Positions 23,226-34,950 of a DNA stretch of 64,000 bases are shown here, piece by piece; position 1 is the stretch's first letter; every line of letters starts with the position of its first letter. The position numbers and the translations under genes are program-made. The notes under the pieces were generated by a model that made no database searches, was not told where the DNA came from, and saw only the letters and a list, made by a program, of their open reading frames with translations. The DNA is from Rhabdophis nuchalis (Eukaryota; Chordata; Lepidosauria; Squamata; Natricidae): the NCBI GenBank assembly GCA_039707465.1, contig CM077644.1, forward strand, positions 144,743,962 through 144,807,961, in the 5' to 3' direction.

Positions 23226-23540
23226 AGCCCTCTGGAACGACCTTCCCCCCGACATTAGAACAACCACGGACCTCCGCTCCTTCCGTCTAAAACTAAAAAC
23301 ATATCTGTTCTGCTTGGCCGGCCTAGGGTAGTCTCCCTTCTATGGGGTTGTTAATAATTTTAGATGGGGATTTTAATAATCTTTAACTGGGAATTTTTAG
23401 CGCAGGGATATCATTTAATCTGTTTTTATTATGTGTGTATATTTATTGTTTTATTTGCCCTGCACCGCTCCGAGTCCCTTCGGGGAGAGGGAGCGGTCAA
23501 CAAATTAAATTTATTATTATTTATTATTATTATTATTCTT
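23226..23540 (+). mobile_element. L2-group LINE 3' end
   Basis: Begins in the ORF end (CCTCTGGAACGACCTTCCCC, i.e. LWNDLPPDIRTTTDLRSF) and runs through the 3' UTR to CCGCTCCGAGTCCCTTCGGG and a terminal (TTA)n tail. Confidence 0.82.
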
Positions 23541-23939
23541 TGAAGGCCACCTCTTATAGGCTTACCACTAATACGATAACGATTTAGAAGGGGAGAATTT
23601 GAAAATTAGAGCCATTTGCCTTTGATGAGATTGAATTAATGCAATATTAAGAAGGATTGTGCCCAGAGCCTCCATTTCAGAGAAATGGAGAAAAGAAGGT
23701 GACATTTCTGTTTGCTCTTACAGCCTGTCAATGTAAGTCCCAATGGGCAGTTGTGGGCAGCCTTTCTATTATGAGTCCCTTCAAAACTTGGGATCTTTTA
23801 AAAATTAGTTGGTATACTGTTTTCCCCTGCAAGCAAGTAATATATGCATGCAATGTTTAAATAAAAGGCCCTAGATTAAGCATCTTGTCTACTAAAATAC
23901 TGTTAATGTGAAAAAGCAAAAATTAAGAGAAACAACCAT

Positions 23940-24146
23940 GGTGGCGCAGTGGCTAGAATGCTGTATTGCAGGCTAATTTTACCAACTGCCAGCAGTTTGA
24001 TTCTCACGGGCTCAAGGTTGACTCTGAGGCCAGTAAAATGAGGACCAGGTTGTTGGGGGCAATAGACGGACTCTATAAACCACTTAGAGAGGGCTGTAAA
24101 GCACTATGAAGCGGTATATAAGTCTAAGTGCTATTGATATTGCTAG
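23940..24146 (+). repeat. tRNA-derived SINE (second type)
   Basis: Head GTGGCGCAGTGGCTAGAATG (box A-like) and CAGTTTGATTCTCACGG (box B-like), then the conserved body AGAGAGGGCTGTAAAGCACT and end AAGTGCTATTGATATTGC. Confidence 0.7.
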
Positions 24147-24815
24147 GAAAATATTGTGATAGAGTTTTAAACTGCAGCCCACTGCCAGGAATTAAATCTG
24201 TGGTGTTTTATAATGTTCTGAAAGAAAACGTGTTTATTAGATATTTATAGAAGGAGAGGAAACATGGGTGGCGGGGGGAAAGGAGAAACACGGTTGCTTC
24301 ATCCCAAACTTTACATTAATTAATTAAAGCACTCTTGTTCTAATCATTACAGACTGCATTCAGATCAGCTTGCTGACAATAGGAAACATGATAATGTAAC
24401 TCCAGATTCAGAAAACCAAAGCCTCCTTCATTAACTGATAGTTGCATTTTCGATAAAGATATCCTAGGAATTGAAGAAACCCATAGAATTTTCTAAACAA
24501 AAAAATAGTATTTTCTGAAAATGTTAATATCTTAATATGAATTAAGATACTACGTGAGTTGCCTGCATCTAAAGTAGAGGCATGTTTTTTCCTTACTTAC
24601 CCTTATTTTCTCTTTATTTTCCTACTTCCATCCTTGCTTTTTAATATCTGTACGGAACTCTTGGCTTGTGATATGAGATGACACAGAGAGATCTACAGAG
24701 CAGTATATAACTCAGTTGAACATAGTTGATTTTATTTTCTGACAACATCCTTTTGGTTATTCTAAATCTCATACTATTATTCCCGTGTTAATACAAAAGA
24801 TAGGTGCATCTATTC
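24147..24815. other. Intron sequence; nothing recognised
   Basis: No coding signal. Confidence 0.5.
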
Positions 24816-25160
24816 TATTCTGTTAGCCAATCTGAATTGAAATTGATTCTGATAGGTGAAAATTGACTAACCGTCCATTAGTAACCTAAGACTATCATTA
24901 AGTGTTGTATCTTATGATTATCCATCTCCTCCCACTCATGACTATAACCATGTTGCTCGTATTTTTACAATTTATATTGTTCTGTTGGTTTCCTAGTATG
25001 ATTTGATTACCTATTAGTAACCTCTGACTATCACTAAGTGTTGTGTCTTATTATTCTTGATGAATGTATTTTTTTCTTTTTTTTTCTTTTATATACACTG
25101 AGAGCATATGCACCAAAGACAAATTCCTTGTGTGTCCAGTCACACTTGGCCAATAAAGAA
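24816..25160 (+). mobile_element. Snake CR1 (L3/Snake1-type) LINE 3' end
   Basis: The 3' tail CACACTTGGCCAATAAAGAA directly precedes a pentanucleotide array, the arrangement known from advanced snakes. It contains an internal direct repeat: ACTATCATTAAGTGTTGT at about 24890 and ACTATCACTAAGTGTTGT at about 25028. Confidence 0.8.
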
Positions 25161-25210
25161 TTCTATTCTATTCTATTCTATTCTATTCTATTCTATTCTA
25201 TTCTATTCTA
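25161..25210 (+). repeat. (TTCTA)10 = (AATAG)n microsatellite seeded by the LINE tail
   Basis: Ten perfect units begin in phase with the LINE 3' terminus. Confidence 0.95.
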
Positions 25211-25258
25211 TGAATACCAATTCCGTATTCTTACAGAAGGGTTTGTGACTTTGTGACT

Positions 25259-25430
25259 TAGAGGTGGGTTGCTGCAAGTTCGGCCTGGATAGGCCAAACT
25301 GATAGTAGCAGTGGCGGGAGGCTCCACCCACCCACCCAGATGCTCTTCTGCACATGCGCAAAGCATCATGTGCAAGCGAGCATGGGAGCACACCTGAACC
25401 AGTAGTGAAAAAACTGGCAACCCACCTCTG
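25259..25430 (+). mobile_element. hAT-type MITE, 172 bp (CAGAGGTGGGTTG family)
   Basis: Start TAGAGGTGGGTTGCTG, end GGCAACCCACCTCTG; core GGCCTGGATAGGCCAAACTG matches the 17785 copy. No clear 8-bp duplication remains. Confidence 0.75.
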
Positions 25431-26261
25431 TACTGAATCCATTAAATATTTAGGTATTGGTGTACCAAAACTACAACGTAGTTAGCAACGTGTAATATAA
25501 ATAAAATATAGAGAGAGGTTTCTTCAGATATTCATAGATGGGAGTCATCATTCTTTGGAGATAGGTGAAGTCTCTCAAAATGAATATTATTCCTAGATTA
25601 ATTTATATTCTGAGAAAAAATCCAGTTTTTGTACATGGAAAATATTTTCAGAAAAGGAAAAACACTGCAGCAAAACTGTGTATGATTTATCAAAGTCACA
25701 AACCCTTTGATGTTTTGTGATGTTTTGCCCCATTTTTGCATTTCAATGGAAAGATGACTTTGGGAGCCAAGGAAGCTACTGGTTGCAGCTGGGTTGCCTC
25801 AGGTTGCTTTCCAAACTATATGTGATGATGAATTTTGAACAACTGGTGTGGCTAATGCAAGGGATCAGCTCAAATGGGATTTTTCCCTTGTAGTTCATGT
25901 CCTAGAGTTGATGGAAGAGCACCATGTGCCTCTGGATGGTAATTATTGCAGGCAGTGCATCACTCGAACAAAAGCTTTTAAGCTCGCCAGTTGCACTTTT
26001 AGAATTTTTGTTCATTTAGAACTGTTTTGCAAGCTCTGGCTTTTAAGGATTATTTGCTTCTGAAGAGAGATCAAGAGCCTGATACAGCAGGAAAATGGCA
26101 TTTCAATTCTTTGAGAGAAACCCCAACTGTTTCTCATGAACACATACACCTGAGGAACTCAATATCCTAGAATTTATGTTTGATTGGATTTTGTTTTCTT
26201 GGAGACCAATGCTTGTATATCACAATCCTCCCGATTCTACTATGGGGTATGCCTAACGTTG
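25431..26261. other. Intron sequence; nothing recognised
   Basis: The open frame at 25848-26063 has no family resemblance I can identify. Confidence 0.45.
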
Positions 26262-26269
26262 ATCTAAAC

Positions 26270-26404
26270 CAGGGGTTCCCAAACTTGGCAACTTTAAGAC
26301 TTGTGGACTTCAACTCCCAGAATTCTCCAGCCAGCTATGCTGGCTGGAGAATTCTGGGAGTTGAAGTCCACAAGTCTTAAAGTTGCCAAGTTTGGGAACC
26401 CCTG
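26270..26404. mobile_element. Perfect-palindrome hAT-type MITE, 135 bp
   Basis: Two 66-bp arms (26270-26335 and 26339-26404) are exact reverse complements around a 3-nt centre TAT. Ends CAGGGGTTCC / GGAACCCCTG. Perfect 8-bp duplication ATCTAAAC at 26262-26269 and 26405-26412. Confidence 0.95.
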
Positions 26405-26924
26405 ATCTAAACAATTGTGTTTTCTAGATCATTCCCCTGTAGAGCTGCCTTCCTTGCAGATCTTCCCTCTGACAGAGTAGTCCGCATAAATAGAACAGGA
26501 AGGAAATTGATCCAAGTTAATTAGCAGTAGATCAGTTTTTGATTGATTGATATCCAGATCAATCAGCAAATCTAGGCTGTTTATTTTTGCTTTGTTTACT
26601 GGCGTTTGACCTTGAAACAGAAATTTACCATCCATAGAAGCAAGTGGGATATATTAAGAATTTGACCAATTGGAAGACCCCAGTTCATAACATTATTTAA
26701 TCATGAGAGGAGAAAGGGTTATCTTATATTAAAAATACAAGTATACTTCATCTGAGAGTTGTCTCCATTTTGTTTACAAAACTAAGATTCAGCAAGAATG
26801 TTTAAGAAGGGGAAAGTTGTGGTTTTGGAAAAATAGTGACTATGCACCCTACAGGAAAGTTAAAAGGATAATTATACTCAGTGGCCAGGATGACTTGTTC
26901 ATTTCAGGAAGGAATGGTCAAGGA

Positions 26925-27055
26925 CAGGGGTCTGCAAAGTCGGCTCTTTTAAGACTGATGGACTTCAACTCCCAGAATTCCCCAGCCAGCCTGGCTGGGG
27001 AATTCTGGGAGTTGAAGTCCACCAGTCTTAAAAGAGCCGACTTTGCAGACCCCTG
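26925..27055. mobile_element. Palindromic hAT-type MITE, 131 bp
   Basis: About 65-bp arms with one mismatch (GACTGATGG versus GACTGGTGG). Ends CAGGGGTCTGC / GCAGACCCCTG. Perfect duplication GTCAAGGA at 26917-26924 and 27056-27063. Confidence 0.94.
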
Positions 27056-27339
27056 GTCAAGGACAATGTTTCTGCTGGTCTCTGTAACATATTTGCTAGA
27101 TTCTTTGCAAATAAAGTGACTTATATTCCTCAGACACCTTTTAAATGGAGTCTAATGTGATCTGGGATAACATCTTGTGACACCGTCATTCAGCCTTGTG
27201 GAGACCAAGTAACAGCATAGAATCTTCTGTAATAAAATTTCCATCGCATGTGGCTAGATCTATGCCCTTCAGGGCTTCTTTGGATGAGTATGAGTAGCTA
27301 GACTCAAGAGGTGGTGAAATGTTTCTTTGAGAGGAGACA

Positions 27340-27700
27340 TAGTACTTCAGCGTTGGAAGAAATGGTGATATGCTGTTCCTTGAAAAAACCCTATCTTGAT
27401 CAAGCTAACTTTTGCCAGGTATTTAACCTTCCCTTTTTGAGGAAGGTGCTGGACATAGTAATGTTGAATCAGCTGTAGTAATTGGTGAAGCCCATTATCT
27501 AGATCCCTTCCACTCTGGACTCAGACTCAGGCATGAGACAGAAACAGCATTGGTTGACTTGGTGGGTAACCTGAGAGTCTGCTACTCTTTGTCTTATCAG
27601 ACTGCTTACTATCTTAATACTACTGCCCATGGTATCTTACTGAACTGCCTATAGCAGAGATCCACCCCCACCCCCCCACCCCCGGTGCAAACAAACAAAG
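27340..27700 (+). mobile_element. Degenerate L2-group reverse transcriptase, upstream part
   Basis: Frame-broken, but TCCACTCTGGACTCAGACTC and AGACAGAAACAGCATTGGTT recall the FQSGFR...TETALV region of L2-type reverse transcriptase. Split from 27874-28510 by a hAT. Confidence 0.55.
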
Positions 27701-27873
27701 CAGAGGTGGGTTTCTGCCGGTTCACCCCGGATCAGGCGAACCAGTAGTGGTAGTGTTAGGAGGCTCTGCCCACCCACCCAGAAGCTTCAGTGCATGCACA
27801 GAAGTGTCGCATGAGCACATGTGCATGCGTGCACAAGCAAACTGGTAGTAAAATAAATTGAAACCCACCACTG
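27701..27873 (+). mobile_element. hAT-type MITE, 173 bp, nested in an old LINE
   Basis: Start CAGAGGTGGGTTTCTG, end GAAACCCACCACTG, perfect 8-bp duplication AAACAAAG at 27693-27700 and 27874-27881. Confidence 0.9.
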
Positions 27874-28510
27874 AAACAAAGCCCCATCTGTGGAATGCAG
27901 GCAGCACATAACCCCCCTCCAATTCACGGAAAATCCTCTCTCCATGGAACTGGTCCCCTGGTGCCTGAAAGGTTGGGGGTTGGTGGCTGATAGGGTTGGG
28001 AAATGGGGACACCATTTTATTATGGTACTGTTCCTGTTGCTGTGAAGTTTTCAGTCATTATTAAGTGAACAAGTCAAGCCCACAATTATTCTAACATGGA
28101 CTTCCTCAGAGCTCAATTCTCGCTTCATTTCTATTTAACATTATGTGAAAATACCTAGATGAGATATCAGTATGTGGATGACACTCAGTTGCACACTGCT
28201 GTCCTTGGCCAAATCAGAAGTATTTGTTTATTAATTAAATTTGTATAGCCATCCAATCTCACCAAACGAGGCTCTAGGCAGTGCATAAAAAATGGGAGAA
28301 TTCTCAGAGAGAAGACATTGTGGATCTGGATGGGCCAAAATAAGCCCATAGGTTGAATCCCAGAAAGACAAGATTATTTGCTCAGAAATGTCAGTGATTC
28401 CTCATGCTCGACTGATTATTGTTCTCACCTTGTCCACAGCCTGAGGTTTCTTCTGGGCTCACAGCTCTAGGTGGAGCAATGGATGGAAGCCAAGGCCAAA
28501 GGGACCTTTA
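27874..28510 (+). mobile_element. Degenerate L2-group reverse transcriptase, catalytic part
   Basis: At about 28166-28200 one frame reads YQYVDDTQLH, the RT active-site box (normally YADD). Downstream fragments fit the thumb region. Stops and frameshifts throughout. A foreign LINE/SINE tail of about 90 bp is inserted near 28206-28300. Confidence 0.6.
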
Positions 28511-31073
28511 CACATATTTCTCTGGTAGTAGTTGAAGTCCTACTTGGACCATGAAGCCATCATGATAATAATTTATGCTCTGTCTTTGAAGATAATCTGT
28601 AAAGATCAGCTTGTGCAAGGTGAAGCAACCAAGATATTTGGAGATGAGTATTGCCAGTGTTATGTAACACCTATTATCTGGTTAATTTGTTGGCCATTAG
28701 TTGAATTTCCAGGCCCAGTACTGATTATTACTTACAGATCTCTACATATCTTGGTTGCAGGGCAACAGAAGAAAAGAGGTTGCTTAGGATTGCCACCACA
28801 AGAGATCAAAGGGGCATGGACATAAAGGCAAGTCTTCTCATTGGCGAGATGTTGTGAAACAATTTATCTCCTGAGGTGCATCAGGTAGTCTCCTTATTGG
28901 CTTTCCTTTGAGTCTTTAAACAGTCTTATTTCTCTGATATTTGGAGATTGATTTTTAGTTGTCTGGTTCATGGTTAATCTGTAGCTGCTATCTTCTTATT
29001 CTGCTGGTATTGAATTGCATGTTTTGCCTTGTGAACCATCCATAGTCTTGTGGACTAAGTGCTATATAAACCTTTGCAGATAAATTAATGCATCAATCCA
29101 CTGTCTACAACTTAGGATATCTATGGTAAAACCTATGATATCCATACATCTATTCCCTGAAGGTATTTTGAAGCAGTTAAATGCAATCTTTCCAGTGAGA
29201 ATCAGTAGCTTTGGCAGGTAACTGATGTGTATCACACCAAAATTTACATTCTGTTAGTGCAGACAAAGGAAAGTTTCCTGGATTTGTTTTTTTGACAAGA
29301 GTAGCGATTGGAATATCTTGGTGTTTGTTTTGGACTTCAGAGCTATTGGTGGGAATTATAGTAGAGGTTGAGATCATCAAAGGTCTTCCAGTTTATGAAA
29401 GAACCAAGATGATCATGAAATGTGGTTCCAATACTATTGAGACTCAGCTGTAGAAAATAAGTGTTGCAATCTTCGGCCTGTTAAAACAATTGCCATTTAT
29501 TTGGAGTTAAAATACAGCTTTCTATGCAAAAAAGTATTGTCGTTATTCATATTTTTCTTAAACTGTGAATTAGGAAGGGAGAGTGTGGTTGTCAGCCAAA
29601 ATTTTATGGATTTAGACATTAGACCTGTCATTAAGCAATGACTGATTAGACCTTCTAACAACCCATTAAGGTCTTCTCTCCGAGTTTTGGATCATAGCTT
29701 GTTATAAAGTTCTCCACTAAGCCTGATATATCTGATTCTCCTACTGCATTATAACTTTTGATTGAGTGATATAAACATTTCCCTACAACAAGGAGAATAA
29801 AAGACATAGGAGGTGGAGAACAACTGTGAGAATAAGTGGAATAAAATTAAGTGTGTTAAGGATTCATCTTTTATGCTTGTTGTGGTACCAAGTAGAAGAA
29901 TCTTATCAACTGGACACCATTCTTAGCTAAAGGAATTTGCTTTCTGCCTCAAGAGTGATGATAATTAAACTGGTTTTGAAGAAATTAACAGACACATTCA
30001 TTGACTACTGTTGGGAAATGCCCACCAGGCAGGGAGGAAGACTCAAGTGAGGGATTAGCGTTGAATTGTGCAACTGCAAGAGATTCAGGACTAACAGTCA
30101 CCCCCACCCCACCCCGGACCATAACTGTTCCCAAGAGAAGGCAAGCAGTCTGGAGGATACCTGTATAACGGGCAGAATATAATGAAGTAGTTAGCTTGAA
30201 CTCTAAACATGTGGATCTGGTTGCTTGCACCTGACTACTGACCATCATTGTTGGTACATGGAGTCTTGAGGTCCAGAGTGGATAGATTTCCAGATACCAG
30301 ATTCTGGAGATGGAAAGATCTATCTCATGTCCTGCTTATGAACTTCCAGAGGTCCTTCTAGACTAGAGGTGCTAATAGCCACTTAGAAACAGGAAGCTTA
30401 CATGGGAAGGTATTTATTATGTTGTCATAGCTGTTCTTGTCCTGCCTTACAAAAACAGCTAAGTCCATAAAGCATGAAGGGAAGGAATCATCATCAAAAC
30501 TATGCACTACTGGAAAATCCTGCCTGAATCCTCACTTGGTGCTTATCTTTCGCCACAGGTTACAAGGCAAATGGACTGATGTCTTCTCTGTTCAGCAACA
30601 GGTGATGCCCAGAGCTATAAACTGAACTGGGAGTTCCTAAAATGCAAAACATATGAATGGTTTGGCTGGATTAAAGCTGACATTAAGAACAAACACGTAA
30701 GTTTTGGCAAATTGTTGAAATCAATATATTTGTTTCCTCCTCTTTTTTCCCTCCTCCAGTTTAATTGCAAACTTGATTTTTCCACCGCTCCCACCATGTC
30801 TTTGGAGATTACTAAGATTTATTGGATATGCTTATTTACACAGGTTTCAGACCCACTAAAAAGCAATTAGGTAGGCATGCTGGGAGCAGTCCTATATGAT
30901 TAAGCATACAATTTGCACAGCATTGTTTACTTCCCTCTGTCTACAAAGTCTAGGAAACCATCTTTCACGGTGGCAAAGAGTAGCCTGTTTTCTTCCTCTC
31001 CACCTAAATCTGATGAGGAGGTGCCAGACTAAAGAACTGCCAAAAAGCAGCAGAATGGCATATAATGCTGTAA
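28511..31073. other. Intron sequence; nothing recognised
   Basis: No conserved coding signal. A C-rich tract lies at 30101-30116. Confidence 0.5.
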
Positions 31074-31084
31074 TATAGTACTTG

Positions 31085-31423
31085 ACGTGGTGGCTCAGTG
31101 GCTAAGATGCTGAGCTTGTTGATTAGAAAAGTCGGCGGTTCGAATCCCTAGCGCCGCGTAACTGAGTGAGCTCCTGTTACTTGTCCCAGCTTCTGCCAAC
31201 CTAGCAGTTCAAAAGCATGTAAAAATGCAAGTAGAAAAATAGGAACCACCTTTAGTGGGAAGGTAACAGCATTCCATGCACTTTTGGCGTTTAGTGATGC
31301 TGGCCACGTGACCACGGAGACGCCTTTGGATAGTGCTGTCTCTTTGGCTTTGAAATGGAGATAAGCACCGCCCCCTAGAGTTGGGAATGACTAACACATA
31401 TGTGCAAGGGGAACCTTGACTTT
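31085..31423 (+). mobile_element. Sauria-type SINE, full length, 339 bp
   Basis: tRNA-like head GTGGTGGCTCAGTGGCTAAG with box B GGTTCGAATCCCTAG, the central GTAGAAAAATAGGAACCACC block and GCACCGCCCCCTAGAGT tail. A perfect 11-bp target duplication TATAGTACTTG lies at 31074-31084 and 31424-31434. Diagnostic of squamates. Confidence 0.95.
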
Positions 31424-31434
31424 TATAGTACTTG

Positions 31435-32273
31435 TGCCTTGTCATGCACCCCAGATCCAATAACTCTTCTTTCATTACTTGCATTTGTTTTTGTATAACT
31501 CTTCTTGGGAAGATGAATGTTTGGCTGTTGTCCTTCTCCCTTTCTTTTTATACCTGCCTCCTCCAGGTGTATAGCGATTTATATCCTGTCAAGTAGTCTG
31601 GACCTCATTGTTCTAGTTGACCTGGGACATTCAAACTTCCTGCTTGAGGAAAAAGTTTACGAACGGCTGTTCTTGCAGCAACATTGTGCTTCTCTTCATT
31701 TTAAGAAGCTTCATCCTGGGGGAGAAAAACAAACAAGCATAAACTATCCTATCTTTTAACCACAAGAGCTTTGGAAAGATTATGATAGAATGATCAATAT
31801 TCTCTGAAATGCTGAGCTCTCACCGCAGGAGAATGCACTTGATTCAGCACTTTGCTGGGATTGTGTACTGTAATCTAGCTTTGGCTTCAGAAACATCTCA
31901 AAGGAATGAAGCGATTTTCTCTTTTTACCAGAATATGGATGTGTTTTCTACATTGGAATATTATCCCTTACCTCATTTCTCCCAAATAGGGTTGATTGAT
32001 GAGATTAGGCAAAGATGAATTTATCTCTATTTTGTTAATTTTGTACCAAGTTCAGATGATATGACTGTGCAGAATGGAAAAAAAGTCGTGCTACTCTTGC
32101 CTGTCATGTAGCTGTTAAGAAGGATCATCAGAATGAAGAAGAGGGCAAGGGAAGGAGCCCAGTTTGATGAAGTGGTTGTAGGTCTAAAAGCCAAAAGACT
32201 ATGAGTTTTAGATAGGGAATCCAACTGGGTGATCTTGGGCCAGTCATTCTGTTTCAGCCCAACATTGGGCTCA
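31435..32273. other. Intron sequence with a tRNA-SINE remnant (about 32166-32265)
   Basis: GGGTGATCTTGGGCCAGTCA at 32227 belongs to the SINE family of 16275. No coding signal. Confidence 0.45.
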
Positions 32274-32281
32274 ACCTGTCA

Positions 32282-32768
32282 CAGGCGTGGGTTCCTGCCA
32301 GTTCTAACCTCTTCTATAGAAGAGGTTCCACAAATCTACAGTGCCCTTTAGAACCGGTTCCAGCTCCCTCCCCCCACCCGTCCGCACATCATCAAGATGA
32401 AGAGCGAGAGGAGGAATTCTTGGAGTTGAAGTCCACAAGTCTTAAAGCTGTCAAGTTTGCACACCCCTGGGTTTTTTTTTTTAGGGGTGCAAGGGTCTTG
32501 TAACTTGACAGTTTTAAGACTTGCGTGCTTCAAATGCCAGAGTTTCTGAGCCAACATTTTGGTTGCTAAGTAAGAGCGTTGTTAAGTGAGTTTCACCACA
32601 TTTTACACATTGGCCATGCCCGCCCAGTCACATGACTGCCAAGCCACTCCCACCCGGTCACATGGCTGGCAAGCCACTCCCACCCGGTCATATGGCTGGC
32701 AAGCCACTCCCACAAAGCAGGCCACACCTACAGAAGAGGTTCTAAAAAAATTGGAAAACCCACCACTG
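32282..32768 (+). mobile_element. hAT-type non-autonomous element, 487 bp
   Basis: Second copy of the 351-811 element. Ends CAGGCGTGGGTTC and AACCCACCACTG. Flanks ACCTGTCA (32274-32281) and AACTGTCA (32769-32776) match 7/8. Carries about three direct copies of a 24-bp unit (CACATGGCTGGCAAGCCACT; two occur in the 351 copy). Confidence 0.85.
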
Positions 32769-33302
32769 AACTGTCAGTGCTATTGTGGGGAAAATAGAAG
32801 CCAGAAGGAGTATATGTTTTCTGCCTTGAGTTATTTTATTTTTTAAAAGAATTGGGGGGGGGGGGGAAGGAGAAGAGGAAGCGTAATGGTCATTTGGCTC
32901 CACCAGTGTGATTGGAAACACCAAAATTCAGATTCAGATTTTTGAACTCTCCAAGCCCTTCTATCCAGCTCAACATTGCTGTCGCTTTTGCTTTCTTCTC
33001 TTTGCTTTAAAAAAAAAATCCCCAAATCAAAAACCCTGTGTTTTTTTCAGCCGTTGCACATTAAGAACTTTACACATTGTGCTGGAAGAAATCAAAGCAT
33101 TCCCATCCATCACTTAGTGGAATTCTTTGATTGTCTGTGCAACTTGCTAGTGGTTCAATGTAAGAAATTAATAGCTAACTAGTTAAAGAATCATAGCAAG
33201 GGAAGCACGTAACAGCCTTATAATATTTTTGTAATAGATGCTTGTTTTTAGACCTCCCAGTTAAACAGGAGCGAAAGGGCACCTAACAGACAATGAGAAA
33301 TT

Positions 33303-33870
33303 ATGCAACAGCATCTTGCTCCCAGATTCACTCAGTGTGATCGTACATTTATTTCCAAGAGTTTGTTGCAAAACTCAGCCCATGGCCCTACAGCACATGA
33401 AATTGATTTTGAAGGAACCAAATTAATCTCCAAAACTGAACAGCTCAACAAGAGAATAATCAGGGAAGCCATCAAAATAGAGAAACCCCCCCACAACATG
33501 AACAAACATGACAATACCTCCTGCCTACCAGACATCTGGAAACCAGCACTGGCCAACAGATGAGCCCCACCCACTACCCAGGCCGTTACAATACAAAAGA
33601 ACAATGTACACTCAGATAGCACCAATCAGCACCAATCTACCAATCATGATACAACTACACAGCCGATCAACCCATTCACAGCAACAAAGCCAGCACTCCA
33701 CCCACCCCCCACCAAGATTTATAGAAAGACGGCAGTTCCGAAGCCACAGATGGCAGGTGAGACCTCACCGAAACTTTGCAAAGACAATCTCAATCTTACA
33801 TGGGAAAAGACCCAAATACAACAAGACCAGCATACCTACACCCATTAAAATCTACGAAAACATATATTTC
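33303..33870 (+). mobile_element. Penelope-like element remnant (GIY-YIG endonuclease C-terminus)
   Basis: The frame at 33303-33563 reads HGPTAHEIDFEGTKLISKTE, then NKRIIREAIKIEKPPHNMNK and LPDIWKPAL. This matches the C-terminal GIY-YIG region of Penelope-like retroelements (GHxIDFxxTKIL ... RxIREAIEI ... NxxDxxxLPxxWxPAL). The following 300 bp is A/C-rich, as in the 3' regions of these elements. No reverse transcriptase part is present. Confidence 0.7.
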
Positions 33871-34142
33871 AAAGCCAAAGAGCCAGGGCTGTCCAAAGGC
33901 ATCTCCGTGGCCATGTGGCCAGCATCACTAAACATCGAAGGCACACAGAACACTGTTACCTTCCCACCAAAGGCGGTTCCTATTTTTCTACTTGCATTTT
34001 TACATGGTTTTGGACTGCTAGATTAGCAGAAGCTGGGACAAGTAACGGGAGCTCACTCCATTATGCGGCACTAGGGATTCGAATTGCCAAACTGCCGACC
34101 TTTCTGATTGACAAGCTGATCATCTTAGCCATTGAGGCTTCG
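33868..34142 (-). mobile_element. Sauria-type SINE, 3'-truncated
   Basis: Minus-strand copy of the 31085 family: tRNA-like head near 34140 (GGCTAAGATGATCAGC), central GTAGAAAAATAGGAACCGCC and the GGCCACGGAGATG body. It directly abuts the Penelope-like remnant. Confidence 0.85.
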
Positions 34143-34151
34143 CATAAATAA

Positions 34152-34630
34152 ATCCAAATCCAAATTCAAATTTATTAACCGCACCCTCTCCCCACAGGGA
34201 CCCGGGGCGGTGCACAGGAAAAGCTAAAAACAATATACAATAAATACAAAATACATACTTTAAAATAAAATTAAACAGTATTACCCGTGCTAAAAATAAT
34301 TAAGATTAAGAACCCATTAAAATATTTGGAAACAATAGACAGAGAGAACTATTCAAGGCCGGCCAGTCGAAAGAAATAGGTCTTCAATTTTGCACGGAAG
34401 GAGCGGAGGTCAGTGGTCGTTCTAATATCAGGGGGAAGGTCGTTCCAGAGGGCCGGGCCCGCCACAGAGAGAGCCCTTCCCCTGGGCGTCGCCCGCTGAC
34501 AAAGTCTAGTGGACGGCACCCGGAGAAGTCCCTCTCTGTGGGAGCGAATCGGTCGTGAGGATGTATGGGGCAGGATCCGATCTCGCAGATAGCTAGGTCC
34601 CGAGCCATGGAGCGCTTTGAAGATGATAAC
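34152..34630 (-). mobile_element. L2-group LINE 3' fragment
   Basis: Minus-strand frame reads HGSGPSYLRDRILPHTSSRP, RVPSTRLCQRATPRG and LWNDLPPDIRTTTDL. The 3' end has the CCGCACCCTCTCCCCACAGG tail. 5'-truncated; the C-terminal 97 codons are open. Confidence 0.88.
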
Positions 34631-34852
34631 ACAAATACACAAATAAATATCAGATATTCATTCCATAGATATATAACCAAAGTGGAAGACATACAAACAC
34701 TCCAGGCGTTGTTTTTTTGTTTTGTTTAGAAATGTACCAACTTGACTCCCATAATACAAAGGGAAGCCAGACTAACAGAAAGCCTTCTGGGCAGTTAGAA
34801 AAATTATAGTGCTAGAAATGTGTCCTTGTATTCTGTACAATATCATCAAACA

Positions 34853-34950
34853 TAAGGGGTGGGCTGGAAAGGGATCTTGAAGATCATCTAATCCAACCCC
34901 CTTGCCCTGTGCCTCCAGGAATTCTCTGCCATAACATTGGCTAGCCAAGC
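34853..34950 (-). mobile_element. CR1 LINE 3' fragment
   Basis: GATCATCTAATCCAACCCCC is the complement of the standard CR1 3' end. Confidence 0.6.

Noticed and set aside
25848..26063. Open frame MANARDQLKWDFSLVV... as a gene
   Set aside because: 71 codons, no recognised motif, no splice context, expected by chance in this much intron.
31090..31160. tRNA gene (GGTTCGAATCCC box B)
   Set aside because: Part of a full Sauria SINE with an 11-bp target duplication; no complete cloverleaf.
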